This document shows, in pieces, positions 1-5,414 of a stretch of 5,560 bases of DNA. Below the pieces are notes generated by a model that was not told the origin of the DNA, made no database searches, and saw only the letters and a program-made list of their open reading frames with translations. A program made the position numbers and the translations under genes. The stretch spans positions 1-5,560 of the forward strand of contig JAEXXS010000364.1 of assembly GCA_023451915.1 (NCBI GenBank). The letters run 5' to 3'. Each line of letters starts with the position of its first letter. The stretch's first letter is position 1. Source of the DNA: Pseudomonadota bacterium (GTDB taxonomy: Bacteria > Pseudomonadota > Alphaproteobacteria > Rhizobiales > Rhizobiaceae).

Positions 1-7
1 TTTGCAT
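1..7 (-). CDS. Possible start of a divergent gene, cut by the window edge (perhaps the first phn gene)
   Basis: On the minus strand an ATG lies at bases 7-5. A purine-rich GGGCGGA ribosome-binding-like stretch (21-15) precedes it with 7 bases between. Only two codons (Met-Gln) and part of a third are inside the window, so the product cannot be read. It sits about 44 bases downstream of a well-formed minus-strand promoter (58-86). In many proteobacteria phnF is next to or divergent from the C-P lyase genes phnG-phnL, so such a gene is a reasonable guess. That is inference from context only. Confidence 0.25.
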
Positions 8-34
8 GAGCTTTTCCGCCCTGTTTCAATTCCG

Positions 35-63
35 TTGACTTGTTTCGCATATTTGTCTATTTA
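35..63 (+). promoter_or_regulatory. Sigma70-type promoter of phnF
   Basis: A -35 element TTGACT (35-40) and a -10 element TATTTA (58-63) are separated by exactly 17 bases. Transcription would begin near base 70, giving a leader of about 53 bases before the phnF start. The -10 lies inside the inverted repeat at 53-72, so a protein bound there would block RNA polymerase. Negative autoregulation by PhnF is the natural reading. The promoter is predicted by eye. Confidence 0.55.
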
Positions 64-72
64 TCTAGACAA
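53..72. promoter_or_regulatory. Probable PhnF operator (inverted repeat TTGTCTA-N6-TAGACAA)
   Basis: A perfect 7-base inverted repeat, TTGTCTA (53-59) and TAGACAA (66-72), has a 6-base centre (60-65). It covers the -10 elements of both predicted divergent promoters. GntR/HutC regulators bind as dimers to such repeats, and the mycobacterial PhnF site as I recall it (TGGTATAGACCA) contains the same TAGAC half-site. The adjacent gene encodes a PhnF-like protein, so this is its most likely binding site. Binding itself is inferred. Confidence 0.6.
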
Positions 73-86
73 CCATACAATATCAA
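58..86 (-). promoter_or_regulatory. Divergent sigma70-type promoter sharing its -10 with the phnF promoter
   Basis: On the minus strand a -35 TTGATA (86-81), a 17-base spacer (80-64) and a -10 TAAATA (63-58) are readable. The -10 is the exact reverse complement of the TATTTA used by the plus-strand promoter, so both polymerases would need the same six base pairs and could not bind together. Transcription would begin near base 51 and head toward the left edge. The -35 matches the consensus at five of six positions; the -10 is weaker. Confidence 0.45.
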
Positions 87-122
87 AATTAATACCCCCT
101 GCCAATGACAGGACGATGACAG

Positions 123-866
123 TTGATAACAAAGCCCAAACGAATTGAACGAAACAGCGGTGTGGCCATCTGGCGGCAGATTGCCGACGAGATACGCGGC
201 GACATCATGGCGGGCAAACTTCAATCCGGTGCACGCATGCCTGCCGAGATGGAACTGGCCGATCGCTTCGGTGTCAATCGCCATACGGTGCGCAGCGCCA
301 TTGCCGCACTGACACAGGAAGGCGTTCTCCGCGCTGAACAGGGGCGCGGCACATTCGTCGCCAATGCAAAACGCCTGACCTACCAGATCGGCCCGCGCAC
401 CCGCATTTCTCAATCGCTGGGTACACAGACCAGCGAGGTTAAAGGCATATTGCTGAGCAGCGGCACCGAAGTCGCGACCGCCGACATAGCGGACGCCTTG
501 GGTATCGCTGTCGGCAAAGAAGTCACGAAACTTGAAACGGCGCATAGTGCTGATGGGCGCCCCGTATCGCGTGCAACTCATTGGGTGGATGCGGCGCGCT
601 TTCCTCATTTTGCCGCTGACTATGCGGAGACTGGATCCATCACCTGGGCGCTCAAGAAAGGCGGTATTGAGGACTATTTCCGCAAATCGACAACCATATC
701 GGCCCAACATGCCGATTCAGATGATCTGAAACATCTGAAACTCTCGCCCGGAGCGATTGTGCTGATGGCGCGCGCCATCAATGTTGATACTGACGGTCAT
801 CCGATCCAGTATTCGCTGACGCGCTTTTCTGCGGACCGTATGGAGTTTTCAATCGAGACTTACTAA
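123..866 (+). CDS. phnF: GntR/HutC-family transcriptional regulator, PhnF type
   Basis: This 247-residue cytoplasmic DNA-binding protein probably represses genes for phosphonate uptake and C-P lyase. The N-terminal GntR winged helix covers about residues 14-80. Its second helix is MPAEMELADRFGVNRHT and its recognition helix runs from about N52 to L63 (NRHTVRSAIAAL). The wing ends in GQGTFVA-like QGRGTFVA at 73-80. From about residue 97 to the end lies a UTRA ligand-binding domain with ADALGI, HWVDAARFP and QYSLTRFSADRMEFSIE. The end matches E. coli PhnF (EYSVSLTRADMIEFTME) as I remember it. The start is TTG at 123: AGGA (110-113) lies nine bases upstream, an upstream in-frame ATG (105) is followed by a stop at 117, and the next in-frame ATG (residue 29) would cut into the winged helix. 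It is transcribed convergently with ssb, and an operator-like repeat sits at its promoter. The effector is unknown. Confidence 0.88.
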   Translation: MITKPKRIERNSGVAIWRQIADEIRGDIMAGKLQSGARMPAEMELADRFGVNRHTVRSAIAALTQEGVLRAEQGRGTFVANAKRLTYQIGPRTRISQSLGTQTSEVKGILLSSGTEVATADIADALGIAVGKEVTKLETAHSADGRPVSRATHWVDAARFPHFAADYAETGSITWALKKGGIEDYFRKSTTISAQHADSDDLKHLKLSPGAIVLMARAINVDTDGHPIQYSLTRFSADRMEFSIETY

Positions 867-930
867 TCCGATAATTCAATAATTATATTAATAATCAATA
901 TGATAATTAAAATATATAATGTTCTTGTTT
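867..930. other. AT-rich tail after phnF
   Basis: About 86 percent A+T (55 of 64 bases), made of repeated ATAATT/AATAAT-like words, in sharp contrast to the GC-rich genes on both sides. It lies between the phnF stop and the ssb terminator in a convergent arrangement. No terminator hairpin for phnF is visible within it. It may be plain spacer or a binding place for a DNA-bending protein; one stretch (895-907) misses the IHF consensus by one base. Confidence 0.5.
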
Positions 931-946
931 AATCGATCGCCAAGCC

Positions 947-975
947 AAAATGAAACGGGCGCTTAAAGCGCCCGT
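947..975 (-). terminator. Rho-independent terminator of ssb
   Basis: A perfect 9-base-pair stem (955-963 with 967-975, GC-rich) closes a 3-base loop. On the minus strand it begins 7 bases after the ssb stop codon and is followed by TTCATTTT. On the plus strand no T-run follows, so it would serve phnF poorly. Confidence 0.8.
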
Positions 976-982
976 CAATTCA

Positions 983-1501
983 TCAAAATGGAATTTCGTC
1001 GTCGAGATCGCGGGAGAAACCGCCACCACCGCCGCCCGAAGAAGACGGGCCGGAGGAACCGAAATCACCACCGCCGGAATAGTCCGACATCTGGTTGCGT
1101 CCACCGCCGCTGCCGCGATCAAAAGAGCGGCCCTGATCGCCGCCTTCGCCACGGCTGTCGAGCATCTGGAGCTCGCCACGGAATTTCTGCAACACAACTT
1201 CCGTCGAATAACGGTCGTTGCCGTTCTGGTCCTGCCACTTGCGGGTCTGGAGCGCGCCTTCGATATAAACCTTGGCGCCCTTTTTCAGATACTGTTCTGC
1301 GACCTTGGCAAGGTTTTCGTTGAAAATAACAACGCTGTGCCATTCGGTGCGGTCCTTACGCTCGCCGGACTGGCGATCGCGCCAGCTTTCCGAGGTCGCA
1401 ATACGCAGATTGGCAACCACATCGCCTGAGTTCAGACGACGAATTTCCGGATCGGCACCGAGATTGCCGACCAGAATGACCTTGTTGACACTACCAGCCA
1501 T
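983..1501 (-). CDS. ssb: Single-stranded DNA-binding protein SSB
   Basis: This 172-residue SSB protects single-stranded DNA and recruits replication, recombination and repair proteins in the cytoplasm. Residues 1-112 form the OB fold ([19 protein letters not shown] at the start). The aromatic DNA-stacking residues are in their usual places: W40, W54, F60 and W89, the last equivalent to E. coli W88; H55 is also present. A flexible Gly/Ser-rich linker with a run of six glycines follows, about residues 118-160. The protein ends in the acidic partner-binding tip DLDDEIPF. The start chosen is the ATG at 1501, preceded by GGAG (1515-1512) ten bases away. The frame stays open upstream to 1618, but that extension (MDEFQVMAQ...) is not part of the SSB fold and is rejected. 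The gene is divergent from uvrA and has its own LexA-box promoter at 1685-1713, which suggests SOS control added to basal expression. Confidence 0.97.
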   Translation of the reverse strand: MAGSVNKVILVGNLGADPEIRRLNSGDVVANLRIATSESWRDRQSGERKDRTEWHSVVIFNENLAKVAEQYLKKGAKVYIEGALQTRKWQDQNGNDRYSTEVVLQKFRGELQMLDSRGEGGDQGRSFDRGSGGGRNQMSDYSGGGDFGSSGPSSSGGGGGGFSRDLDDEIPF

Positions 1502-1581
1502 CGAAAATCCACTCCGGGTCTCATTCGCGTCTCTTCGGCTATTCTTAACCCCGACAAGAGCGCTTACCAAAAGAAGGATCA

Positions 1582-1598
1582 GGCGCATGAATTGCGCC
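1582..1598 (-). other. Small hairpin in the ssb leader
   Basis: GGCGCA (1582-1587) and TGCGCC (1593-1598) can form a 6-base-pair stem around a 5-base loop. On the minus strand it is followed by TGATCCTTCTTTT, a loose U-rich stretch, so weak attenuation is conceivable. It lies about 80 bases upstream of the ssb start. A function is not shown. Confidence 0.3.
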
Positions 1599-1622
1599 AT
1601 CACCTGAAACTCATCCATTTAC

Positions 1623-1651
1623 CTTACAGGAACGGCGCGTGAAGCGCTCAA
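1623..1651 (-). promoter_or_regulatory. Candidate second promoter of ssb, without a LexA box
   Basis: On the minus strand TTGAGC (1651-1646), a 17-base spacer and TGTAAG (1628-1623) resemble a sigma70 promoter, with four of six matches in each element. Transcription would begin near 1616, about 115 bases before the ssb start. No LexA site overlaps it, so it could supply the constant level of SSB that replication needs. It was found by eye and remains tentative. Confidence 0.35.
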
Positions 1652-1684
1652 CTCCAGTACAGTGAAATGCCAATGTCCACAGAG

Positions 1685-1713
1685 TTTATGTTCTTGTTTT
1701 GTTCAAAATGCAA
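1685..1713 (-). promoter_or_regulatory. SOS-controlled promoter of ssb
   Basis: On the minus strand TTGCAT (1713-1708) and CATAAA (1690-1685) are 17 bases apart. The LexA box at 1690-1704 fills most of the spacer and touches the -10, an ideal position for repression. Transcription would begin near 1678, giving a leader of about 175 bases to ssb. The -35 is also one arm of an inverted repeat ATGCAA-GCTT-TTGCAT (1708-1723). Confidence 0.5.
1690..1704. promoter_or_regulatory. LexA (SOS) box, ssb side
   Basis: GTTC (1690-1693), seven bases, GTTC (1701-1704): a perfect match to the direct-repeat LexA site GTTC-N7-GTTC of Alphaproteobacteria. It lies 189 bases upstream of the ssb start and more than 730 from uvrA, so it most likely serves ssb. 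Confidence 0.8.
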
Positions 1714-1723
1714 GCTTTTGCAT

Positions 1724-1847
1724 CACCACAAACCAACATTTCACAATTTTTGGAAAACTGTTCGGGGTGATTCAGACGGCTTTTGAGCTGCAAAGCCAGT
1801 CGATACCCCGGCAAAAACTCAACCAATCTCACACCCAGCATCACGAC
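1724..1847. other. Intergenic stretch without recognised content
   Basis: Between the ssb control region and the minus-strand terminator near 1850 I see no convincing gene, hairpin or binding site. Plus-strand open frames that cross it lack ribosome-binding sites and run through the LexA box or the terminator. Confidence 0.5.
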
Positions 1848-1892
1848 AAGAAAAAGCCCCGCCGCTCACTGTTTCTTTGGCGCGCGGGGCTT
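1848..1892 (-). terminator. Rho-independent terminator of an unidentified minus-strand transcript
   Basis: AAGCCCCGC (1854-1862) and GCGGGGCTT (1884-1892) form a perfect 9-base-pair stem with a 21-base loop that can pair further (CGC with GCG). On the minus strand the stem is followed by TTTTCTT, a good U-tract. On the plus strand GGGTTTT follows, which is poorer. No recognised gene upstream on the minus strand needs it: uvrA points the other way and ssb begins further down. It therefore implies a small transcript ending here. Confidence 0.65.
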
Positions 1893-1967
1893 GGGTTTTG
1901 AGCAATGCTCATATGTCGGCAGTAATTCGTCGACAAAATCTTTCGGAATTCGAAGGCGCGCGGCCAT
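1866..1967 (-). CDS. Possible small protein, 33 residues, function unknown
   Basis: An open frame on the minus strand encodes a basic peptide that begins MAARLRIPKDFVDELLPTYE and ends in the Lys/Pro-rich tail KPKPRAPKKQ. Its stop codon lies in the loop of the terminator at 1848-1892, the layout of a short gene that ends at its terminator. The ATG at 1967 is chosen because GGA sits six bases before it. In-frame ATGs at 1982 (38 residues), 2012 (48) and 2045 (59) lack a well-placed ribosome-binding site, and the frame is closed by a stop at 2072-2070. The first part (RIPKDFVDELL) reads like ordinary protein, but the tail may simply reflect the terminator stem. There is no membrane segment or signal peptide. 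I do not recognise the family. It could instead be chance coding within a small RNA. Confidence 0.35.
   Translation of the reverse strand: MAARLRIPKDFVDELLPTYEHCSKPKPRAPKKQ
1899..1911. repeat. Inverted repeat TGAGCA-A-TGCTCA
   Basis: A perfect 6-base inverted repeat around one base, just beyond the terminator stem at 1884-1892. On the minus strand it falls inside the small open frame. It may be an operator-like site or chance. Confidence 0.35.
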
Positions 1968-2016
1968 TCGTTTTCCGCGCATACATAAATTTTCGGCAAT
2001 CGAACTTCTCATCAAC

Positions 2017-2046
2017 GATGCATGGTTCCTTGCGAAAGAATGCATC
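2017..2046. repeat. Long imperfect hairpin with GATGCAT / ATGCATC arms
   Basis: GATGCAT (2017-2023) and ATGCATC (2040-2046) are perfect inverted arms. Inside them TTCCTT and AAAGAA can pair further around GCG, so most of the 30 bases can fold into one stem with small bulges. No T-run follows on either strand, so it is not a terminator. It may be a structured part of a minus-strand small RNA or leader. Confidence 0.4.
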
Positions 2047-2065
2047 CGCGACCAAGATCGACTGT

Positions 2066-2085
2066 GCTTTCATATCTATGAAAGC
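2066..2085. repeat. Perfect palindrome GCTTTCATA-TC-TATGAAAGC
   Basis: Nine-base arms (2066-2074 and 2077-2085) match exactly around two bases. It lies just upstream of the longest version of the small minus-strand frame. The short spacing and symmetry are more like a dimeric regulator's operator than an RNA hairpin, and no T-run follows. I do not know which protein would bind. Confidence 0.45.
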
Positions 2086-2284
2086 TAGGCAGTGTAGTCA
2101 GGTGGACTCATGCTCCTTTACCTCCCTACCGGATTTTCCCGCTTCCTGCGAACCTCTTGCCGATATCGCGTCATCCCTCCGCAATACCTCTTCGCATCAG
2201 CGAGTAAGGGAAGTGTGCTCCTGTCAGGAGTAACAGTCAACGCTCTTGCGTTCACATTTCGTATCGCCTATCAGAAGGCTGGTT
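2086..2284. other. Intergenic stretch, pyrimidine-rich on the plus strand, with a weak minus-strand promoter
   Basis: No convincing gene is present. From about 2100 to 2220 the plus strand is pyrimidine-rich, hence the minus strand purine-rich, as transcripts often are. On the minus strand TTGACT (2240-2235) and CACACT (2217-2212) stand 17 bases apart, and a 6-base inverted repeat CTCCTG-T-CAGGAG (2218-2230) fills the spacer. This could start the transcript that ends at 1848, but the -10 is poor. Confidence 0.3.
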
Positions 2285-2311
2285 GTTCGATATTTGTTCC
2301 GGTGCTACAAG
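2246..2311 (+). promoter_or_regulatory. Promoter region of uvrA, two alternatives
   Basis: Option A: TTGCGT (2246-2251), 17 bases, TATCAG (2269-2274), start near 2281, so the LexA box would lie just downstream of the first transcribed base. Option B: TTGTTC (2283-2288), 17 bases, TACAAG (2306-2311), start near 2318, with the LexA box over the -35 and spacer. Either arrangement allows LexA repression. Both were judged by eye. Confidence 0.4.
2285..2299. promoter_or_regulatory. LexA (SOS) box, uvrA side
   Basis: GTTC (2285-2288), seven bases, GTTC (2296-2299): a perfect alphaproteobacterial LexA site, 138 bases upstream of the uvrA start. uvrA is a standard SOS gene in this class, which supports the call. 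Confidence 0.85.
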
Positions 2312-2330
2312 AGCGCAAATTAGGATAACC

Positions 2331-2378
2331 AAGCCCCTTCTTCTTTGGAGGGCTTCGCCCCATATTATGGGATTGGCG
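2331..2378 (+). other. Two hairpins in the uvrA leader
   Basis: AAGCCC (2331-2336) pairs with GGGCTT (2350-2355). Next to it CGCC/CCATA (2356-2364) pairs with TATGG and, past a GATT bulge, GGCG (2366-2378); the core CCCATA-T-TATGGG is a perfect 13-base palindrome. Neither is followed by a T-run, so these are not terminators. They would lie in the untranslated leader of uvrA. Confidence 0.35.
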
Positions 2379-2437
2379 CGGCGGTTCATCGCCGGGGCCA
2401 GTCTATCCATGGCATCACGAAGCAGGCAGGACGCGGA

Positions 2438-5362
2438 ATGAGCGATCAGAAATTCATTTCCATACGTGGCGCGCGCGAGCACAATCTAAAAAATGTCGAT
2501 CTTGACTTGCCGCGCGACAAGCTGATCGTCATGACGGGTCTTTCCGGCTCGGGCAAGTCGTCGCTTGCCTTCGACACCATCTATGCGGAAGGCCAGCGCC
2601 GTTACGTGGAAAGCCTCTCGGCCTATGCGCGCCAGTTTCTGGAAATGATGCAAAAGCCGGATGTGGACCAGATCGACGGTCTGTCGCCCGCCATTTCCAT
2701 CGAACAGAAGACGACGAGCCGCAACCCGCGCTCGACGGTCGGTACTGTTACGGAAATCTACGACTATATGCGCCTTCTTTTTGCGCGTGTGGGTGTACCT
2801 TATTCACCTGCGACTGGCCTTCCTATCGAAAGTCAGACCGTCAGCCAGATGGTGGATCGCATCGTTGCGCTCGAAGAAGGCACGCGTCTTTACATTCTGG
2901 CGCCGATCGTGCGGGGGCGTAAGGGCGAGTACAAGAAAGAACTGGCAGAGCTTCAGAAGAAGGGCTTTCAGCGCGTCAAGGTGGACGGCACTTTCTACGA
3001 GATTGCCGATGTTCCGGCGCTCGACAAGAAATATAAGCACGATATTGATGTGGTCGTAGACCGCGTTGTCGTGCGCGCTGACATTACTTCGCGTCTTGCC
3101 GACAGTCTCGAAACTTGCCTGAAACTCGCCGATGGTCTGGCTGTCGCAGAATTTGCCGAAAAGCCGCTGCCGCCCGAAGAAACAGCTGAAGGTGGCGCGG
3201 CCAATAAGTCGGCCAACGAGACCCACGAACGCATTCTGTTCTCTGAAAAATTCGCGTGCCCAGTTTCCGGCTTCACTATTCCAGAAATTGAGCCGCGGCT
3301 TTTCTCGTTCAACAATCCGTTTGGCGCCTGCCCCACCTGCGACGGCCTTGGCACGCAGCAAGCCATCGATCCGAACCTAATTGTTCCCGATGAAAGCGCT
3401 GCACTGAAAGACGGCGCGATTGCACCTTGGGCGCGGTCATCTTCACCCTACTACAATCAGACGCTGGAAGCGCTGGGCAAGGCCTATGGTTTTAAGGTTG
3501 GCACCCGCTGGTCTGATCTGGCCAAGGAAGCGCAGCGCGCAATTCTTTATGGCACGGACGGCAAGGAAATTACCTTCCAGTATGACGATGGCCTGCGTTC
3601 TTATCAGACCACCAAGCCATTCGAAGGTGTCATTCCCAATCTCGAGCGTCGCTGGAAGGAAACCGATTCTGCCTGGTCGCGTGAGGAGATCGAACGCTTC
3701 ATGTCCTCGACGCCCTGCCCGGCTTGCAATGGCTATCGCCTGAAGCCGGAAGCGCTGGCCGTGAAAATCGGCATGAAACACATCGGCGAAATCACTGAAA
3801 TGTCGATCCGTAAGGCTGATGCCTGGTTCCGCGACGTGGATAGCAGCTTTAACGATAAACAGCGGGAAATTGCAGCGCGCATTCTCAAGGAAATCCGCGA
3901 ACGCCTGCAGTTCCTCAATGATGTCGGCCTCGATTATCTGACTTTGGCGCGCAACTCCGGTACGCTTTCCGGCGGTGAAAGTCAGCGTATCCGCCTCGCC
4001 TCCCAGATCGGCTCTGGCCTGACCGGCGTTCTCTACGTACTGGACGAGCCATCCATCGGCCTGCATCAGCGCGACAATGCCCGCCTGCTGGACACGCTTC
4101 GCCATCTACGCGACCTCGGCAATACGGTCATTGTGGTGGAACATGACGAAGACGCGATCCTGACGGCTGACTATGTGGTCGATATCGGCCCGGCAGCTGG
4201 CGTCCATGGCGGCAAGGTGATTGCGCAGGGCACGCCGAAGGACGTTATGTCCAATACCAATTCGCTGACCGGCAAATATCTGTCGGGCGTCATGGAAGTC
4301 GCCGTTCCGTCCGAACGCCGCAAGATTTCCAAGACCAAGCGTATCCGCGTGGTCGGTGCACGCGGGAACAATCTGAAAAATGTCTCGGCGGATATTCCGC
4401 TCGGCACTTTCACGGCTGTGACAGGCGTTTCGGGCGGCGGCAAGTCCACCTTCCTGATCGAAACGCTGTTCAAGGCTGCATCGCGTCGTATCATGGGTTC
4501 ACGCGAGCATCCGGCAGAGCATGATCGCATCGAAGGGCTGGAGTTCCTCGACAAGGTCATCGATATCGACCAGTCTCCGATTGGACGCACACCGCGATCC
4601 AATCCGGCCACCTATACCGGCGCTTTCACGCCAATCCGCGACTGGTTCGCGGGCCTGCCGGAAGCCAAGGCGCGCGGCTATCAGCCGGGTCGCTTCTCCT
4701 TCAATGTGAAGGGCGGACGTTGCGAAGCCTGTCAGGGCGACGGCGTGATCAAGATCGAAATGCACTTCCTGCCGGATGTGTATGTGACCTGCGATGTCTG
4801 CCACGGCAAACGCTACAACCGTGAAACGCTGGAAGTGCTGTTCAAGGGCAAATCTATCGCCGATGTGCTGGATATGACCGTTGAAGAAGGCGCGGAGTTC
4901 TTCTCTGCTGTGCCTGCCGTGCGCGACAAGCTGGAAACACTCGTCAAGGTTGGGCTCGGCTATATCAAGGTCGGGCAGCAGGCGACGACGCTTTCAGGCG
5001 GCGAAGCGCAGCGCGTGAAGCTTGCCAAGGAACTGTCGCGCCGCGCAACCGGACGCACACTCTATATCCTCGACGAGCCAACCACCGGCCTGCATTTCCA
5101 CGATGTGGCGAAGCTGCTGGAAGTGCTGCATGAGCTGGTCGAACAGGGCAACACGGTCGTGGTGATCGAGCACAATCTCGAAGTCATCAAGACTGCCGAT
5201 TGGGTAATCGACCTCGGCCCTGAAGGCGGCGATGGCGGCGGCGAAATCGTTGCGGTGGGACGTCCGGAAGATATCGTGAAGGAAAAGCGCTCTTATACCG
5301 GCCATTTCCTCAAAGAACTGTTGGAGCGACGCCCCAAGCGAAACTCAGAGGCTGCGGAGTAA
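2438..5362 (+). CDS. uvrA: UvrABC excinuclease subunit A
   Basis: This 974-residue cytoplasmic ATPase of nucleotide excision repair dimerises, scans DNA for distorting lesions with UvrB and loads UvrB at the damage. It carries two ABC ATPase modules. Module 1 has Walker A GLSGSGKS (34-41), signature LSGGE (510-514) and Walker B VLYVLDEP (531-538). Module 2 has Walker A GVSGGGKS (663-670), signature LSGGE (852-856) and Walker B LYILDEP (875-881). The key zinc finger is complete: C762-X2-C765-X19-C785-X2-C788. The first zinc motif is altered, with C274-P-V-S277 where E. coli has CxxC, while C298/C301 remain. A further CPAC lies at 427-430. The start is the ATG at 2438 with AGGA six bases upstream; the frame is open back to 2345, but those 31 residues are not UvrA-like and overlap leader hairpins. 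A LexA box lies 138 bases upstream. The gene is complete with no frameshift and ends at a strong terminator. Confidence 0.98.
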   Translation: MSDQKFISIRGAREHNLKNVDLDLPRDKLIVMTGLSGSGKSSLAFDTIYAEGQRRYVESLSAYARQFLEMMQKPDVDQIDGLSPAISIEQKTTSRNPRSTVGTVTEIYDYMRLLFARVGVPYSPATGLPIESQTVSQMVDRIVALEEGTRLYILAPIVRGRKGEYKKELAELQKKGFQRVKVDGTFYEIADVPALDKKYKHDIDVVVDRVVVRADITSRLADSLETCLKLADGLAVAEFAEKPLPPEETAEGGAANKSANETHERILFSEKFACPVSGFTIPEIEPRLFSFNNPFGACPTCDGLGTQQAIDPNLIVPDESAALKDGAIAPWARSSSPYYNQTLEALGKAYGFKVGTRWSDLAKEAQRAILYGTDGKEITFQYDDGLRSYQTTKPFEGVIPNLERRWKETDSAWSREEIERFMSSTPCPACNGYRLKPEALAVKIGMKHIGEITEMSIRKADAWFRDVDSSFNDKQREIAARILKEIRERLQFLNDVGLDYLTLARNSGTLSGGESQRIRLASQIGSGLTGVLYVLDEPSIGLHQRDNARLLDTLRHLRDLGNTVIVVEHDEDAILTADYVVDIGPAAGVHGGKVIAQGTPKDVMSNTNSLTGKYLSGVMEVAVPSERRKISKTKRIRVVGARGNNLKNVSADIPLGTFTAVTGVSGGGKSTFLIETLFKAASRRIMGSREHPAEHDRIEGLEFLDKVIDIDQSPIGRTPRSNPATYTGAFTPIRDWFAGLPEAKARGYQPGRFSFNVKGGRCEACQGDGVIKIEMHFLPDVYVTCDVCHGKRYNRETLEVLFKGKSIADVLDMTVEEGAEFFSAVPAVRDKLETLVKVGLGYIKVGQQATTLSGGEAQRVKLAKELSRRATGRTLYILDEPTTGLHFHDVAKLLEVLHELVEQGNTVVVIEHNLEVIKTADWVIDLGPEGGDGGGEIVAVGRPEDIVKEKRSYTGHFLKELLERRPKRNSEAAE

Positions 5363-5384
5363 GTACTTCGACAGTTGTAAATGC

Positions 5385-5414
5385 AAAAAGCCGGGTCGAG
5401 TGCCCGGCTTTTTT
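5385..5414. terminator. Bidirectional rho-independent terminator after uvrA
   Basis: A stem of 11 base pairs (5385-5395 with 5403-5413, GC core GCCGGG/CCCGGC) closes a 7-base loop. It is followed by a run of T on the plus strand and, because the left arm starts AAAAA, a run of T on the minus strand too. It lies 22 bases after the uvrA stop and directly at the stop codon of the converging frame, so it serves both. Confidence 0.92.

Noticed and set aside
105..119. ATG at 105 in frame with phnF
   Set aside because: A TGA at 117-119 closes it after four codons, so TTG at 123 is the first usable start.
921..935. A GTTC-TTGTTTA-ATCG sequence resembling half a LexA box
   Set aside because: The second GTTC is missing, and the place is between two convergent gene ends where a LexA site would have no promoter to control.
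1502..1618. Upstream extension of the ssb reading frame to an ATG at 1618
   Set aside because: The added 39 residues are not part of the SSB fold. The family begins at the [12 protein letters not shown] start at 1501, which has its own ribosome-binding site.
1662..2233. Overlapping plus-strand open frames of 79, 101 and 118 codons
   Set aside because: They have no good ribosome-binding sites, cross the LexA box or the terminator hairpin, and show no recognisable domain.
2110..2328. Plus-strand open frame of 72 codons before uvrA with an AGGTGG-like site
   Set aside because: It runs through the LexA box and the predicted uvrA promoter, resembles no family I know, and the opposite strand shows better signs of transcription. 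Not fully excluded.
2345..2437. Upstream extension of the uvrA reading frame
   Set aside because: The 31 extra residues overlap leader hairpins and do not resemble UvrA. The ATG at 2438 has AGGA six bases upstream and gives the expected 974 residues.
2804..4105. Long minus-strand open frames inside uvrA
   Set aside because: They lie wholly inside a complete, well-conserved gene on the other strand and are shadows of its codon usage.
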